A stretch of 64,000 bases of DNA from Actinoplanes subtropicus (GCF_000721705.1 NZ_JOJL01000010.1:186001-250000), one strand, 5' to 3'. Counted from the stretch's first letter, positions 35,291-44,599 are shown. Notes: generated from the sequence alone by a model not told the origin. A program made the numbers and translations.

Positions 35291-36147
35291 GCGGCCACCT
35301 CCACAGGCGGTTGGCGCTTCCTGGACCGCCCGATGGCGAGGTCTCCACGCCCGGTAACCGCCAGCCCGGCGGCCAGGATGTTCTTCGCGGCATTAACGTC
35401 AGCGTGATCGGCGTGCCCGCAGGCGACGCATCGGAAGACCGCTTGGTTCTCACGGTTTTTCCGAGCGATGTGCCCACAGTCATGGCAGCGGGTCAGGCGC
35501 TGCTGCAACCGCTTGGCCCTGCGCACCTCACCCGCAGTGGCAAACTCGCGGTCGATCAGACCGCCCTCGGAGGTTGCCACAGCAGCTACGGCGCCGCGGT
35601 CCACGCCGATTGGCGGCAGTTTGTCGGGCGCGGCGGGGGCTACGCCGTCGTCGACGCAGAACGACACATACCAGCGGCCACCGTCACGTAGCACGGTCGC
35701 GTTGCGCAGGACTCCGCCTGACGGGCGAGTCCAACGCAGCCGAACCCAGCCCAGCTTGGGCAGTTTCACCTGCCCCCAACGGCGGGTCAGCCGCACCATC
35801 TCCATCTGCTTCGGGTCAGGGAACCGGGACGCCGGCCGGGTCTTGGTCTTCGGGCGCCAGCGTACCTTTCCGGTGCCGTGGGTCTCGCACGCCCTATCCA
35901 GATCCCGCAGAGTCTGCTGCAGAATGTGCGACGGTGCCTCAGCTGGCCACGCCGAGTACGGGTCCTTCTTCGCCTCGGCCAACTGCCGGCCCTGCTCGAC
36001 GTAGCCGATGGACCCGCCACGCCGGCGATACTCACGCCGCTGCTCCGGCCCCGCGTTCCAGACCGCCCGACAGGCATTGCCGAACTGTTCGGCCTGATCC
36101 TGCTGTCTGGAGGTCAACCTAAGTAGGTAACGACGTCCAGTCAGCAT
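35241..36147 (-). mobile_element. IS200/IS605-type (TnpB-only) element remnant inside the rml cluster
   Basis: It spans the tnpB-like frame plus a right-end-like segment (35241-35271), whose minus strand reads GGAGTCCAGCGCCCTCAGGCG then TGTGGAGGG. This forms a CGCC-CTCA-GGCG hairpin with flanking TCCA/TGGA pairing, as in IS605-family right ends and TnpB guide-RNA scaffolds. No tnpA was seen. The left end could not be placed in 36148-36508. The element separates rmlD from rmlB. Confidence 0.6.
35287..36147 (-). CDS. TnpB-like RNA-guided nuclease with internal deletion (RuvC-II lost)
   Basis: A 286-residue protein; full TnpB is about 370-420. The N-terminal wedge/REC region and RuvC-I (PPIGVDRGAVAAVA, D183) are present. 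The frame then passes from AKRLQQRLTR (residue 220) straight into the zinc finger CHDCGH...FRCVACGH (C221, C224, C240, C243) and RuvC-III (HADVNAAKNI, D250). About 100-130 residues, including the RuvC-II Glu (EDL motif), are missing, yet the frame is intact. It cannot be a normal nuclease. It may be decaying, or a nuclease-dead RNA-guided DNA binder such as reported TldR repressors. The stop overlaps the rmlD start. A GAAGGA site precedes the ATG. Confidence 0.8.
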   Translation of the reverse strand: MLTGRRYLLRLTSRQQDQAEQFGNACRAVWNAGPEQRREYRRRGGSIGYVEQGRQLAEAKKDPYSAWPAEAPSHILQQTLRDLDRACETHGTGKVRWRPKTKTRPASRFPDPKQMEMVRLTRRWGQVKLPKLGWVRLRWTRPSGGVLRNATVLRDGGRWYVSFCVDDGVAPAAPDKLPPIGVDRGAVAAVATSEGGLIDREFATAGEVRRAKRLQQRLTRCHDCGHIARKNRENQAVFRCVACGHADHADVNAAKNILAAGLAVTGRGDLAIGRSRKRQPPVEVAA

Positions 36148-36508
36148 CTCAATAATCCTTCAACTGCTCGCCGCACCCAGCACCCGAGCCAGCGGCGCGC
36201 GCTGTGGCACCCGCGGCCAGCAGAGTGACGTGATCCGGCAGGATCCCCATGGCCGCGAACACCGCCCCCTCGTTGTTGACGGCCTCCGGTCCAACTCCTT
36301 GAGCCGGACCTCGATCCTGCCGCCAAGCACGTTACGCCGGTCCATCGAGCGTCAAACGCGTGACACGCAAGCTTGAACGATGTTGCTGCCCCACCCCGTG
36401 GTCAGGTGATCAGTACACGGTCCTGGGCGATCCAGCGCCGCGAGCGGCTTGCCCCACCAGCCCCACGACCAGGTGAGACTGAGGGGTCAGCACGCTACGT
36501 CCTCTGCA
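36148..36508. other. 361-bp gap between TnpB remnant and rmlB
   Basis: No recognisable gene. On the minus strand a frame ending GVGPEAVNNEGAVFAAMGILPDHV...GEQLKDY stops 1 base before the tnpB ATG and has coding-like composition, but I cannot assign it; it may be the tail of a lost gene. The left end of the IS element should lie here but I could not place it. This stretch may also carry the promoter of rmlD/tnpB. Confidence 0.4.
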
Positions 36509-37486
36509 TCAGAGCGCCGCCCGGTCCTTGAGCGGCTCCCACCAGGCCCGGTTGGCGCGGTACCAGGCGACCGTGTCGGCCAGCCCCTGCTCCAGCGTGA
36601 CCTGCGGGGCGTACCCCAGCTCGTTCTTGATCTTGGTGATGTCGAGCGAATACCGGCGGTCGTGCCCCTTGCGGTCGGCCACCGGGCGGACCATCTCCCA
36701 GCCGGCGCCGCTGGCCTCGAGCAGCCGCTCGGTCAGCTCGCGGTTGCTCAGCTCGGTGCCGCCGCCGATGTTGTAGACCTCGCCGGAGCGGCCCTTCTCC
36801 AGCGCCAGCTGGATGCCCCGGCAGTGGTCGGAGACGTGCAGCCAGTCGCGGATGTTGCCGCCGTCGCCGTAGAGCGGCACCTGCTTGCCGTCCATCAGGT
36901 TGGTGACGAACAGCGGGATGACCTTCTCCGGGAATTGGTGCGGGCCGTAGTTGTTCGAGCAGCGGGTGACCACCACGTCCATGCCGTGCGTGCGGTGGGC
37001 GGCCAGGGCCATCAGGTCGGAGGAGGCCTTCGAGGCGGCGTACGGCGAGTTCGGCACGAGCGGCCACTCCTCGGTCCAGGAGCCCTCCTCGATCGAGCCG
37101 TAGACCTCGTCGGTCGAGACGTGCAGGAACCGGCCGACCCCGGCGGCCCGGGCCTCGTCCAGCAGCGTCTGGGTACCCAGCACGTTGGTGGTGACGAACG
37201 GCAGCGCCCCGGTGATCGAGCGGTCGACGTGCGATTCCGCCGCGAAATGGACGATCGCGTCGTGCCCGGGAAGCAGCTCCCGGAGCAGCCGCGAATCCGT
37301 AATGTCCCCCCGGACAAACCTCAGTCGGGAATCTGTCATCGGAAGGTTCTCCCGATTACCGGAGTACGACAGCAGGTCCAGAACGGTCACCGTGGCACCG
37401 GCCGCGCCGGCGAATTCGTCCTGCAAGAGGGCCCGCACGTAGGCCGAACCGATGAAACCGGCACCCCCGGTCACGAAAATCTGCAC
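36509..37486 (-). CDS. rmlB: dTDP-glucose 4,6-dehydratase
   Basis: A 325-residue extended SDR enzyme, the second step to dTDP-L-rhamnose. Marks: FVTGGAGFIGSAYVR (NAD binding), HFAAESHVDRSI, STDEVYGSIEEG (catalytic Asp-Glu pair), YAASKASSDLM (YxxxK), RCSNNYGPHQFPEKVIPLF and RDWLHVSDHCRG. The start is GTG. It is divergent from rmlA over 46 bp, so the shared promoter is very compact. Confidence 0.94.
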   Translation of the reverse strand: MQIFVTGGAGFIGSAYVRALLQDEFAGAAGATVTVLDLLSYSGNRENLPMTDSRLRFVRGDITDSRLLRELLPGHDAIVHFAAESHVDRSITGALPFVTTNVLGTQTLLDEARAAGVGRFLHVSTDEVYGSIEEGSWTEEWPLVPNSPYAASKASSDLMALAAHRTHGMDVVVTRCSNNYGPHQFPEKVIPLFVTNLMDGKQVPLYGDGGNIRDWLHVSDHCRGIQLALEKGRSGEVYNIGGGTELSNRELTERLLEASGAGWEMVRPVADRKGHDRRYSLDITKIKNELGYAPQVTLEQGLADTVAWYRANRAWWEPLKDRAAL

Positions 37487-37532
37487 GGCTGGCGAGTGTA
37501 CCGGTATCCGAGCCGTTGTTTAGTCTCCTTCG

Positions 37533-38417
37533 GTGCGCGGAATCCTTCTGGCCGGTGGAACCGGCTCCCGGCTGTGGCCGATCACGATGGCCATGTCGAA
37601 ACAGTTGATGCCGATTTTCGACAAGCCGATGATTTACTACCCCCTCACCACTCTGGTATCGGCCGGTATCCGAGAGATCCTCGTGATCACCACCCCCGAG
37701 GACCAGCCGCTGTTCCAGCGCCTGCTCGGCGACGGCAGCCGGATGGGGCTGTCCCTCACGTACGCCATCCAGGCGAAGCCGGACGGCATCGCGCAGGCGT
37801 TCCGGATCGGCGCGGAGTTCATCGGCGACCAGCCGGTGGCGCTGGTGCTGGGCGACAACATCTTCCACGGGGTGGGCCTGGGCCGGCAGCTGGCCCGCTT
37901 CGCCCGGCCGGCCGGCGGGCGGGTCTTCGCCTATCCGGTGGCCGACCCGGAGCGCTACGGCGTGGTGGAGTTCGACGAGACCGGCAAGGTGCTGTCGATC
38001 GAGGAGAAACCCGAGAAGCCCAAGTCCACGTACGTCGTACCCGGCCTGTACTTCTACGACGCGGACGTGGTGCGGATCGTGGAGACGCTGCGGCCCAGCG
38101 CGCGCGGCGAGCTGGAGATCACCGCGGTCAACGAGGCCTACCTGCGGGAGGGCCGGCTCGAGGTGACCGTTCTCGACCGGGGCACGGTCTGGCTGGACAC
38201 CGGCACGTTCCAGTCGATGGTCCAGGCGTCCGAGTACGTCCGGGTCATCGAGGAGCGGCAGGGCCTCAAGATCGGCTGTGTCGAGGAGGCGGCCTGGCGG
38301 CTCGGCTTCATCGGCGACGAAGAGCTGCGGGAACTGGCCACGCCGCTGCTCAAGAGCGGGTACGGTGACTACCTGATGGGACTGCTCGACGCCGGTCGGT
38401 ACGGTGGCGCGCTGTGA
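37533..38417 (+). CDS. rmlA: Glucose-1-phosphate thymidylyltransferase
   Basis: A 294-residue nucleotidyltransferase that makes dTDP-glucose from dTTP and glucose-1-phosphate. Marks: [16 protein letters not shown] (nucleotide loop), [26 protein letters not shown] (metal-binding Asp), [16 protein letters not shown] and [14 protein letters not shown]. The start is GTG. Its stop overlaps the rmlC start by 4 bp (GTGA), so the two are translationally coupled. Confidence 0.94.
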   Translation: MRGILLAGGTGSRLWPITMAMSKQLMPIFDKPMIYYPLTTLVSAGIREILVITTPEDQPLFQRLLGDGSRMGLSLTYAIQAKPDGIAQAFRIGAEFIGDQPVALVLGDNIFHGVGLGRQLARFARPAGGRVFAYPVADPERYGVVEFDETGKVLSIEEKPEKPKSTYVVPGLYFYDADVVRIVETLRPSARGELEITAVNEAYLREGRLEVTVLDRGTVWLDTGTFQSMVQASEYVRVIEERQGLKIGCVEEAAWRLGFIGDEELRELATPLLKSGYGDYLMGLLDAGRYGGAL

Positions 38418-39013
38418 AGATCAGACCGTTGACCATCGAGGGCGCGTACGAGATCACGCCGGTCCAGCACGGCGACGCCCGCGGCAGCTTCCTCGAGTGG
38501 TATCGCTTCGACGAGCTGGCCGAGTTCGTCGGCCATCCGCTCGACCTGGCCCAGGCCAACCTCTCCACCTCGGCGCGTGACGTCGTCCGCGGCATCCACT
38601 TCGCCGACGTCCCGCCCGGCCAGGCCAAGTACGTCACCTGCGTGAGCGGCTCGATACTCGACGTGATCGTGGACATCCGGGTCGGCTCGCCCACGTTCGG
38701 CGCGTGGGAGGCGGTGCCGCTCGACGACCGGGAGCGGCGCGCCGTCTACCTCGCCGAGGGACTGGGCCACGGGTTCTGCGCGCTGACCGAGGGCGCCACC
38801 GTGACGTACCTCTGCTCGAGCGTGTACCGCCCCGGGCACGAGCACGGCATCGACCCGCTCGACCCGGAGCTCGGCATCGTCTGGCCGGCCACGACGCCGC
38901 TGCTGTCCACGAAGGACGCCGCCGCCCCCTCGCTCGCCGAGGCGAAGGCGACCGGACTGCTCCCGGAATACGAGGCCTGCAACAAGTATGTCGCAGAGCG
39001 TAGTCGGATTTAA
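38414..39013 (+). CDS. rmlC: dTDP-4-dehydrorhamnose 3,5-epimerase
   Basis: A 199-residue cupin-type epimerase. Marks: [32 protein letters not shown] (active-site His), [52 protein letters not shown] (Tyr) and an [14 protein letters not shown] tail. It is coupled to rmlA. Together rmlA, rmlB, rmlC and rmlD complete dTDP-L-rhamnose supply for the polysaccharide locus to the right. Confidence 0.92.
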   Translation: MKIRPLTIEGAYEITPVQHGDARGSFLEWYRFDELAEFVGHPLDLAQANLSTSARDVVRGIHFADVPPGQAKYVTCVSGSILDVIVDIRVGSPTFGAWEAVPLDDRERRAVYLAEGLGHGFCALTEGATVTYLCSSVYRPGHEHGIDPLDPELGIVWPATTPLLSTKDAAAPSLAEAKATGLLPEYEACNKYVAERSRI

Positions 39014-39369
39014 TACATTCCGGCGTCCTCTTCGGACGATTGACCAGCACCCCGGATGAGGAGTATGGGTTACTGGTTCATCCCGCAATTCCGCGATAGT
39101 TGAATCCGATATATGCAGATGGCCCGGTACGCCCGATTTGCCCACGCTGCACCGCGTTTGGAAATGGCATCATCCGATTCGCCATTCCTCTCGCACGGAA
39201 AGGTGTAGCGACAGGACCACCGGAGTCATCAGGCTCTCCGATGAAGTCCGGGGGTGGACTGCCCGCCGGCTGATTTCTCACCCAGATAGTCTCGTCCTCC
39301 GGTGGCTACCCCGGAAGGCGCGGACCCAAACGGACCGTGGTTGACCGCCATCAATGACGGAGGACAGGC
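39014..39369. other. 356-bp AT-richer intergenic region before the polysaccharide operon
   Basis: No gene is seen. Base composition is clearly less GC-rich than its surroundings (for example GTTGAATCCGATATATGCAG at 39100-39119). It likely holds the promoter and a long 5' leader for the operon starting at 39370. The length allows for a structured leader, but I could not match a known riboswitch. Confidence 0.5.
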
Positions 39370-40875
39370 GTGCAGACGATCGACCCGGGTTCGGCCGTCG
39401 AGATCACCGAGGATGGACCCCGCTTCACAGCGGTTCGCCCGGCCGAGTTCCGGGCGCCCGCGACCCGCGCCGACTGGCGCGGGCGGTATGCGAAGACGCT
39501 GTACCTGATCGACTACCTGGTGGGCCTCGTCGCGGCCTCCTCCGCCCTGCTCCTCCGCTTCGGCTCGTACGGCGCGCAGCTGTTCCTCTGGAACTACCTG
39601 CTGCTGACGCTGCTGTTCCCGCTGGCCTGGATGGCGGTTCTCGCGATCAACCGGGCCTACGAGGCGCGGCACCTGTTCGTCGGCACCGACGAGTACGCGC
39701 GGGTGGTCCGCGCCGGCTTCGGCCTCACCGCCACGCTCGCCATCTTCTCGTTCGCCCTCGACCTGCGCCTGGCCCGCGGCTACGTGCTCATCGCGCTGCC
39801 GATGGCCACCGCGCTCGCGGTCGGCGCCCGGTTCCTGTTCCGCCAGCTGCTGCACCGCTCCTGGGCCACCGGCCAGCGGCTGCACCGGGTCATCCTGGTC
39901 GGGCACGCCCGCGCGGTCGCCGACATGAACCGCCGGCTGCACCGGGAGAGCCACCACGGCCTCGGCATCGTCGGCGCGTGCGTGCCCGCCACCCAGACCA
40001 CCGAGGCGCTGCCCGGCCTGCCCGAGGTGTACGGCGACTTCGAGAACGTCGCCCTCGCGGTCAGCCTGGCCGGCGCCGACACGGTCGTCGTCCTCTCCTG
40101 CCCGGAGATCGACGGCCCGGCGCTGCGCCGCCTCGCCTGGCAGCTGGAGCGCGACGAGATCGACCTGATCGTGGCCAGCACGCTGGTCGACGTGGCCGGC
40201 GACCGCACCACGATCCGCCCGGTGGACGGCCTGCCGATGCTGCACGTCGAGCACCCGCGGCTCAAGGGGAGCTCCCGGGTGGTGAAGGAGGCCTTCGACC
40301 GGGTCGGCGCGCTGATGCTGCTGACCTTCAGCCTGCCGGCTCTGGTGGTGCTGGCGGTCCTGGTGAAGTTCGGGCCGGGCGGCCAGGGCCCGGTGATCTT
40401 CAAGCAGGAGCGGGTCGGCAAGGACGGCCGCCCCTTCGTGCTGTACAAGTTCCGCACGATGGTGGTGAACGCCGAGGCGAAACTGCAGGAGCTGCGCAAC
40501 CTGAACGACAGCGACGGCGAGCTGTTCAAGATGCGCAACGACCCGCGGATCACCCCGGTCGGCCGCTGGCTGCGCCGGCTCTCGCTGGACGAGCTGCCCC
40601 AGCTGATGAACGTGCTGAAGGGCGACATGTCGCTGGTCGGGCCGCGGCCGCCGCTCGCCCGCGAGGTGGCCGGCTACCCGGAGGACATGCGCCGGCGGCT
40701 GGTGGTCAAGCCCGGCCTCACCGGCCTGTGGCAGGTTTCCGGCCGTTCCGACCTTTCCTGGGACGAGTCGATCCGGCTCGACCTAACGTACGTGGAGAAC
40801 TGGTCCCTGGTCATGGACCTGGCGATCCTCGCCCGCACGGTCAGTGCGGTCGTCCGCAGCTCAGGCGCCTACTGA
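39370..40875 (+). CDS. Initiating sugar-phosphate transferase (WbaP/CpsE-like polyprenyl glycosylphosphotransferase)
   Basis: A 501-residue membrane enzyme. After an N-terminal tail come four to five helices (about 45-170), a Rossmann-like region (VILVGHARAVADMNR...), another helix (LMLLTFSLPALVVLAVLV) and the bacterial sugar transferase domain: VIFKQERVGKDGRPFVLYKFRTMV, DPRITPVGRWLRRLSLDELPQLMNVLKGDMSLVGPRPP and KPGLTGLWQVSGRSDLSWDE. Such enzymes put the first sugar phosphate on undecaprenyl phosphate. The GTG at 39370 follows GGAGGACAGGC. It heads the polysaccharide assembly genes. Confidence 0.92.
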   Translation: MQTIDPGSAVEITEDGPRFTAVRPAEFRAPATRADWRGRYAKTLYLIDYLVGLVAASSALLLRFGSYGAQLFLWNYLLLTLLFPLAWMAVLAINRAYEARHLFVGTDEYARVVRAGFGLTATLAIFSFALDLRLARGYVLIALPMATALAVGARFLFRQLLHRSWATGQRLHRVILVGHARAVADMNRRLHRESHHGLGIVGACVPATQTTEALPGLPEVYGDFENVALAVSLAGADTVVVLSCPEIDGPALRRLAWQLERDEIDLIVASTLVDVAGDRTTIRPVDGLPMLHVEHPRLKGSSRVVKEAFDRVGALMLLTFSLPALVVLAVLVKFGPGGQGPVIFKQERVGKDGRPFVLYKFRTMVVNAEAKLQELRNLNDSDGELFKMRNDPRITPVGRWLRRLSLDELPQLMNVLKGDMSLVGPRPPLAREVAGYPEDMRRRLVVKPGLTGLWQVSGRSDLSWDESIRLDLTYVENWSLVMDLAILARTVSAVVRSSGAY

Positions 40876-40957
40876 CCGAAAGCCCTAGTGCAGTTGGGGT
40901 CAAACACTGCATAACATCCGTGCGCCTGTCCCGGCGCCCGAACCTTGGAGTTTTTGG

Positions 40958-41998
40958 ATGCGAGTTCTCGTCACCGGCCACGAGGGTTACCTCGGCAGCG
41001 TGCTGGTGCCCCGGCTGGCCGAGGCAGGTCACGAGGTGGTCGGCCTCGACACCGGCCTGTTCGCGGACGGCACCATCGGGCCGGTGCCCGCGGACGTGCC
41101 GGCGCTGCGGGTCGACCTGCGTGACATCACCAAGGACCACCTGGCCGAGGTCGCGCCGGACGCGGTCATGCACCTCGCGGCGCTCTGCAACGACCCGCTG
41201 GGCGACCTGGACCCCGACCTGACGTACGACGTGAACCACCGCTCCACGATCCGGCTGGCCAAGGCGGCCAAGGAGGCCGGCGTCGAGCGCTTCCTGTTCT
41301 CCTCCTCGTGCAGCCTGTACGGGGCCGGTGCGGACGACTCGCCGCTGGACGAGAACGCGGGCTTCGCGCCGCTCACCCCGTACGGCGAATCGAAGATCCT
41401 CTCGGAGCAGGACCTGCTCCCGCTGGCCGACGACGACTTCTCGCCGATCTTCCTGCGCAACGCCACGGCCTACGGCTTCTCCCCGCGCCTGCGCGGCGAC
41501 CTGGTGGTCAACGACCTGGTCGGGCACGCCCTGCTGGCCGGCAACATCGGCCTGCGCAGCAACGGCATGGCCTGGCGCCCGCTGGTGCACGCGGACGACA
41601 TCGCCTCGGCGTTCATCGCGCTGCTCGAGGCCCCGCGGGACGTGGTGCACGCGCGGGCCTACAACGTCGGCAGCTCGGACGAGAACTACCTGATCCGCGA
41701 CGTGGCGAACCTGGTGCAGGAGGTCGTCGGCGGCGAGGTCACCTTCGCCGAGGGGGCCGGCGCCGACGCCCGCAACTACCGGGTCACCTGCGACCGGATC
41801 GCGGCCGAGGTGCCCGAGTTCAAACCGCAGTGGACCGTACGCAAGGGCATCGAGCAGCTGGTCGAGAACTACAAGAAGTACGACCTGCAGCTGAGCGACC
41901 TGTTCGGCGAGCGGCACCAGCGGCTCAAGAAGATCAACGCGCTGCACGCGGCCGGCAAGATCGGCTCGGACCTGCGCTGGACGGAGTCCGCCCGATGA
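40958..41998 (+). CDS. NAD-dependent epimerase/dehydratase (extended SDR)
   Basis: A 346-residue SDR enzyme with VTGHEGYLGSVLVPRL (cofactor loop), AALCNDPLGDLDP, FSSSCSLYGAG, PYGESKILSE (YxxxK with K) and WRPLVHADDIASAF. It probably modifies a nucleotide sugar for the polysaccharide; the exact substrate cannot be told. Its stop overlaps the next gene by ATGA, tying it closely to the unknown Cys-rich protein. A promoter-like AT-richer stretch (GTCAAACACTGCATAACATC) lies upstream. Confidence 0.85.
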   Translation: MRVLVTGHEGYLGSVLVPRLAEAGHEVVGLDTGLFADGTIGPVPADVPALRVDLRDITKDHLAEVAPDAVMHLAALCNDPLGDLDPDLTYDVNHRSTIRLAKAAKEAGVERFLFSSSCSLYGAGADDSPLDENAGFAPLTPYGESKILSEQDLLPLADDDFSPIFLRNATAYGFSPRLRGDLVVNDLVGHALLAGNIGLRSNGMAWRPLVHADDIASAFIALLEAPRDVVHARAYNVGSSDENYLIRDVANLVQEVVGGEVTFAEGAGADARNYRVTCDRIAAEVPEFKPQWTVRKGIEQLVENYKKYDLQLSDLFGERHQRLKKINALHAAGKIGSDLRWTESAR

Positions 41999-43023
41999 CC
42001 GCTCCCGCGATGACGCGGCTCGACCTGAAGGTCGGGGACATCGTCGAGGTCCGCAGCGAGGCCGAGATCCTGGCCACGCTCGACGAGAACGGCGCGCTCG
42101 GCGCGCTGCCGTTCATGCCGGAGATGCTGCAGTACGTCGGCAAGCGGCTCACCGTCGGCAAGTCCGCGCACAAGGCCTGCGACACGCTCGAACGCACCGG
42201 CATCCGCAAGATGGAGAACGCCGTGCACCTGGACGGCGTGCGCTGCGACGGCGGCGGCCACGACGGCTGCGAGGCCGCCTGCATGATCTACTGGAAGCAC
42301 GCCTGGCTCAAGAAGGTCGACTCCCCCGGCGCGAAGCCGGACGTGGTCGCCCACAACGAGCCGAAACTCCCCCAGCTCCTGCAGATCTCGGCCCGCCGCC
42401 CGGACGGCGAGGACGGCTCGCCGCGGTGGCGCTGCCAGGCCACCGAGATGCGCCGGGCCACCCCGGAGCCGATGCCGGTGCTCAAGCTCAGCCAGTACGT
42501 CGAGGACGTGCGCAGCGGCAACGTCGGCCCGATCTGGGCGGCGCGCACGCTGCTGGTCGGCGTCTACAACCGGCTGCAGGACGTCGCGCCCCAGCCGTTG
42601 AAGATCAAGGGCGGCAAGCACTTCGGCCAGCTCAAGGGCAGGGTGACCGGCAAGACCCCGACCGTGGAGACCGGCCTGCAGCCGGGCGACCTGGTCCGGA
42701 TCAAGTCGCGCGAGGAGATCGAGGCGACGATCAACGCCGACAGCCTCAACCGGGGGCTCGGCATCGAGGCGGAGATGGCCCGCTTCTGCGGCCGCACCGC
42801 CCGGGTCGCCCGCCGGATCCACCACATCCTGGACGAGCACACCGGCCAGATGCTGCACATGAAGTCGCCCTGCATCGTGCTCGAGGGCGTCGTCTGCGAG
42901 GGCGCCCTGACCGGCGCCTGCCCCCGGGCGATCACCTCCTACTGGCGGGAGATCTGGTTGGAGAAGATCGAATCGGCGCCGGCGCCCCAGCAGCGGGGTG
43001 CCGACGTGGCAGGGGTACGTTGA
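41995..43023 (+). CDS. Uncharacterised protein with duplicated Cys/Trp-motif domain
   Basis: A 342-residue soluble protein of no family I can name. It carries two related domains about 217 residues apart. The N-terminal one (about 10-108) reads LKVGDIVEVRSEAEILATLDENG...GVRCDGGGHDGCEAACMIYWKHAWLKKV. The C-terminal one (about 227-325) reads LQPGDLVRIKSREEIEATINADS...GVVCEGALTGACPRAITSYWREIWLEKI. Aligned residues include C84/C301, C92/C309 and YW at 99-100/316-317. The first copy also has C62, C96, H59, H78 and H89, suggesting a metal or redox site. It is coupled by 4-bp overlaps to the SDR gene before it and the flippase after it. A role in sugar modification is inferred from this. Confidence 0.75.
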   Translation: MTAPAMTRLDLKVGDIVEVRSEAEILATLDENGALGALPFMPEMLQYVGKRLTVGKSAHKACDTLERTGIRKMENAVHLDGVRCDGGGHDGCEAACMIYWKHAWLKKVDSPGAKPDVVAHNEPKLPQLLQISARRPDGEDGSPRWRCQATEMRRATPEPMPVLKLSQYVEDVRSGNVGPIWAARTLLVGVYNRLQDVAPQPLKIKGGKHFGQLKGRVTGKTPTVETGLQPGDLVRIKSREEIEATINADSLNRGLGIEAEMARFCGRTARVARRIHHILDEHTGQMLHMKSPCIVLEGVVCEGALTGACPRAITSYWREIWLEKIESAPAPQQRGADVAGVR

Positions 43024-44519
43024 CCACCGAGGCCGCCCTCACCGAGCCGGCGCTGACCGACTCGATCGGCCAGAAGGCGGGGCGGGGCCTGCGGTGGAGC
43101 CTGGTCGGCACGTTCGTGACCAAGATGGGCTCCTTCGCGATGGGCCTCGCCCTGGCGCGCATCCTCGCGCCCGCCGACTTCGGGGTGTACGCCATCGCCA
43201 TCGCGGCCACGGCCGTGCTCATGCACATCAACGACGTCGGCCTGATCGCCGCGACCGTGCAGTGGCGGGGCAAGCTCGAGGAGATGTCGCCCACCGCGGC
43301 CACCATGGCGATGGGGCTGGCGACCAGCATCTACGGGCTGTTCTGGCTGGTCGCCCCGATGTTCGCGGAGGCGGCCGGCAACCGGGAGGCCACCCCGGTG
43401 GTCCGCATCCTCGCCCTGATCATCGTGATCGACGGGGTCACCGCGGTGCGGGCCGGCGCGCTGATGCGCAACTTCCAGCAGGGCAAGCTGGTGACCGCCA
43501 ACTCGTTCGGCCTGGTGGTCAACGCCGTCGTGGCGATCAGCCTGGCGCTCGACGGCGCCGGACCGTACGCCTTCGCCTGGGGTCAGGTCGCCGGCGCGCT
43601 GCTCACCGGCATCCTGATCTTCAAGTTCGGTGACGTGCCGTTCAAGTACGGCCTGGACAAGGCGATCGCCAAGAAGCTGCTCATCTTCGGCGTGCCGCTG
43701 GCGGCCAGCCTGGGCGTCGAGGCGATCGTCACCAACGTCCAGTTCACCATCATCGGCCACCTCACCGGTCCGGTCCTGGTCGGGTTCTACCTGCTGGCGT
43801 TCAACGTCTCCAGCTGGGCGCAGAACACCCTGGGCCAAGCCATCCGGTACGTGTCGGTGGCGGGCTTCTCCCGGCTCTCCGAGCATCACGACGACGCCCT
43901 GAGCGACGGGGTCCAGCGCTCCATGCCGCTGCTGGTGCTGGTGGTCGCGCCGATCGTCGCGCTGACCTCGGTGCTGGCGGCGCCGCTGATCGAGCTGCTG
44001 TACGGCCACGAGTGGAGCCCGGCGGCCACGGTCCTGCAGATCCTGGTCGGCCTGACCCTGGTCCGGATGACCACCGGCCTGTGCATGGACGCGCTGATGG
44101 GCGCCGGCGCCACCAAGGCGACCCTGTGGCTCAACCTGGGCTGGGCGGCGGTCCTGTTCCCGGCCCTCTGGGTGGCCACCAAGATCGGCGGCATCCACGG
44201 CGCGGCGATCGCCCAGACCGGCGTCGGCTTCCTGGTGGCGGTGCCCCTGGCGGCATTCGCCCTGCGCAAGAGCAACGTGTCGCTCCGCCCGGTGGCGGCC
44301 GGCATCGCCCGCCCGGTGCTGGCGGCGATCGCGGCCGGCCTGGTCGCCTTCGTGGCGATGCGCTACGCGGGCGGGCCGTGGGCCTTCACCCAGCTGGCGG
44401 TGGGCGGCATCGTGGGCCTGGCGGTCTACGTGCCCCTGGCGATCCCCCGCGACCAGCTCAAGCTGTGGGTCGGCCTGGCCCTGCGCCGCAAGCCGGCGGC
44501 CGCGGTCGCCCTCGACTGA
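43020..44519 (+). CDS. Polysaccharide flippase (Wzx-like, MOP superfamily)
   Basis: A 499-residue, roughly 14-helix protein of the oligosaccharide flippase group (GRGLRWSLVGTFVTKMGSFAMGLALARILAPADFGVYAIA, ALMRNFQQGKLVTANSFGLVVNAVVAISLAL, LIFGVPLAASLGVEAIVTNVQFTIIGHL). It should move lipid-linked repeat units across the membrane. The start is probably the TTG at 43020, which overlaps the preceding TGA (TTGA) and has AGGGG upstream. A strong terminator follows, ending this operon. Confidence 0.88.
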   Translation: MTTEAALTEPALTDSIGQKAGRGLRWSLVGTFVTKMGSFAMGLALARILAPADFGVYAIAIAATAVLMHINDVGLIAATVQWRGKLEEMSPTAATMAMGLATSIYGLFWLVAPMFAEAAGNREATPVVRILALIIVIDGVTAVRAGALMRNFQQGKLVTANSFGLVVNAVVAISLALDGAGPYAFAWGQVAGALLTGILIFKFGDVPFKYGLDKAIAKKLLIFGVPLAASLGVEAIVTNVQFTIIGHLTGPVLVGFYLLAFNVSSWAQNTLGQAIRYVSVAGFSRLSEHHDDALSDGVQRSMPLLVLVVAPIVALTSVLAAPLIELLYGHEWSPAATVLQILVGLTLVRMTTGLCMDALMGAGATKATLWLNLGWAAVLFPALWVATKIGGIHGAAIAQTGVGFLVAVPLAAFALRKSNVSLRPVAAGIARPVLAAIAAGLVAFVAMRYAGGPWAFTQLAVGGIVGLAVYVPLAIPRDQLKLWVGLALRRKPAAAVALD

Positions 44520-44535
44520 TTCTCCGGTACGGCTG

Positions 44536-44572
44536 AGGCCGGGTGGCGGGGGCTCTCCCCGCGGCCCGGCCT
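44536..44572 (+). terminator. Hairpin terminator after flippase gene
   Basis: AGGCCGGG (44536-44543) pairs with CCCGGCCT (44565-44572), enclosing a second CGGGG-CTCT-CCCCG hairpin, followed by TTCTCTC. It lies 17 bases after the stop and could also serve the convergent gene ending at 44600. Confidence 0.8.
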
Positions 44573-44599
44573 TTCTCTCGCCGACCTCCGGTAACGCTG

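Noticed and set aside
36148..36508. A transposase or serine recombinase gene upstream of tnpB
   Set aside because: No HUH/Y1 or serine recombinase motif was found in any frame; only an unassignable short frame ending next to the tnpB start.
39014..39369. Known riboswitch in the leader of the polysaccharide operon
   Set aside because: The region is long and AT-richer, but I could not match a conserved c-di-GMP, c-di-AMP or other aptamer core by eye. A covariance-model search would decide.
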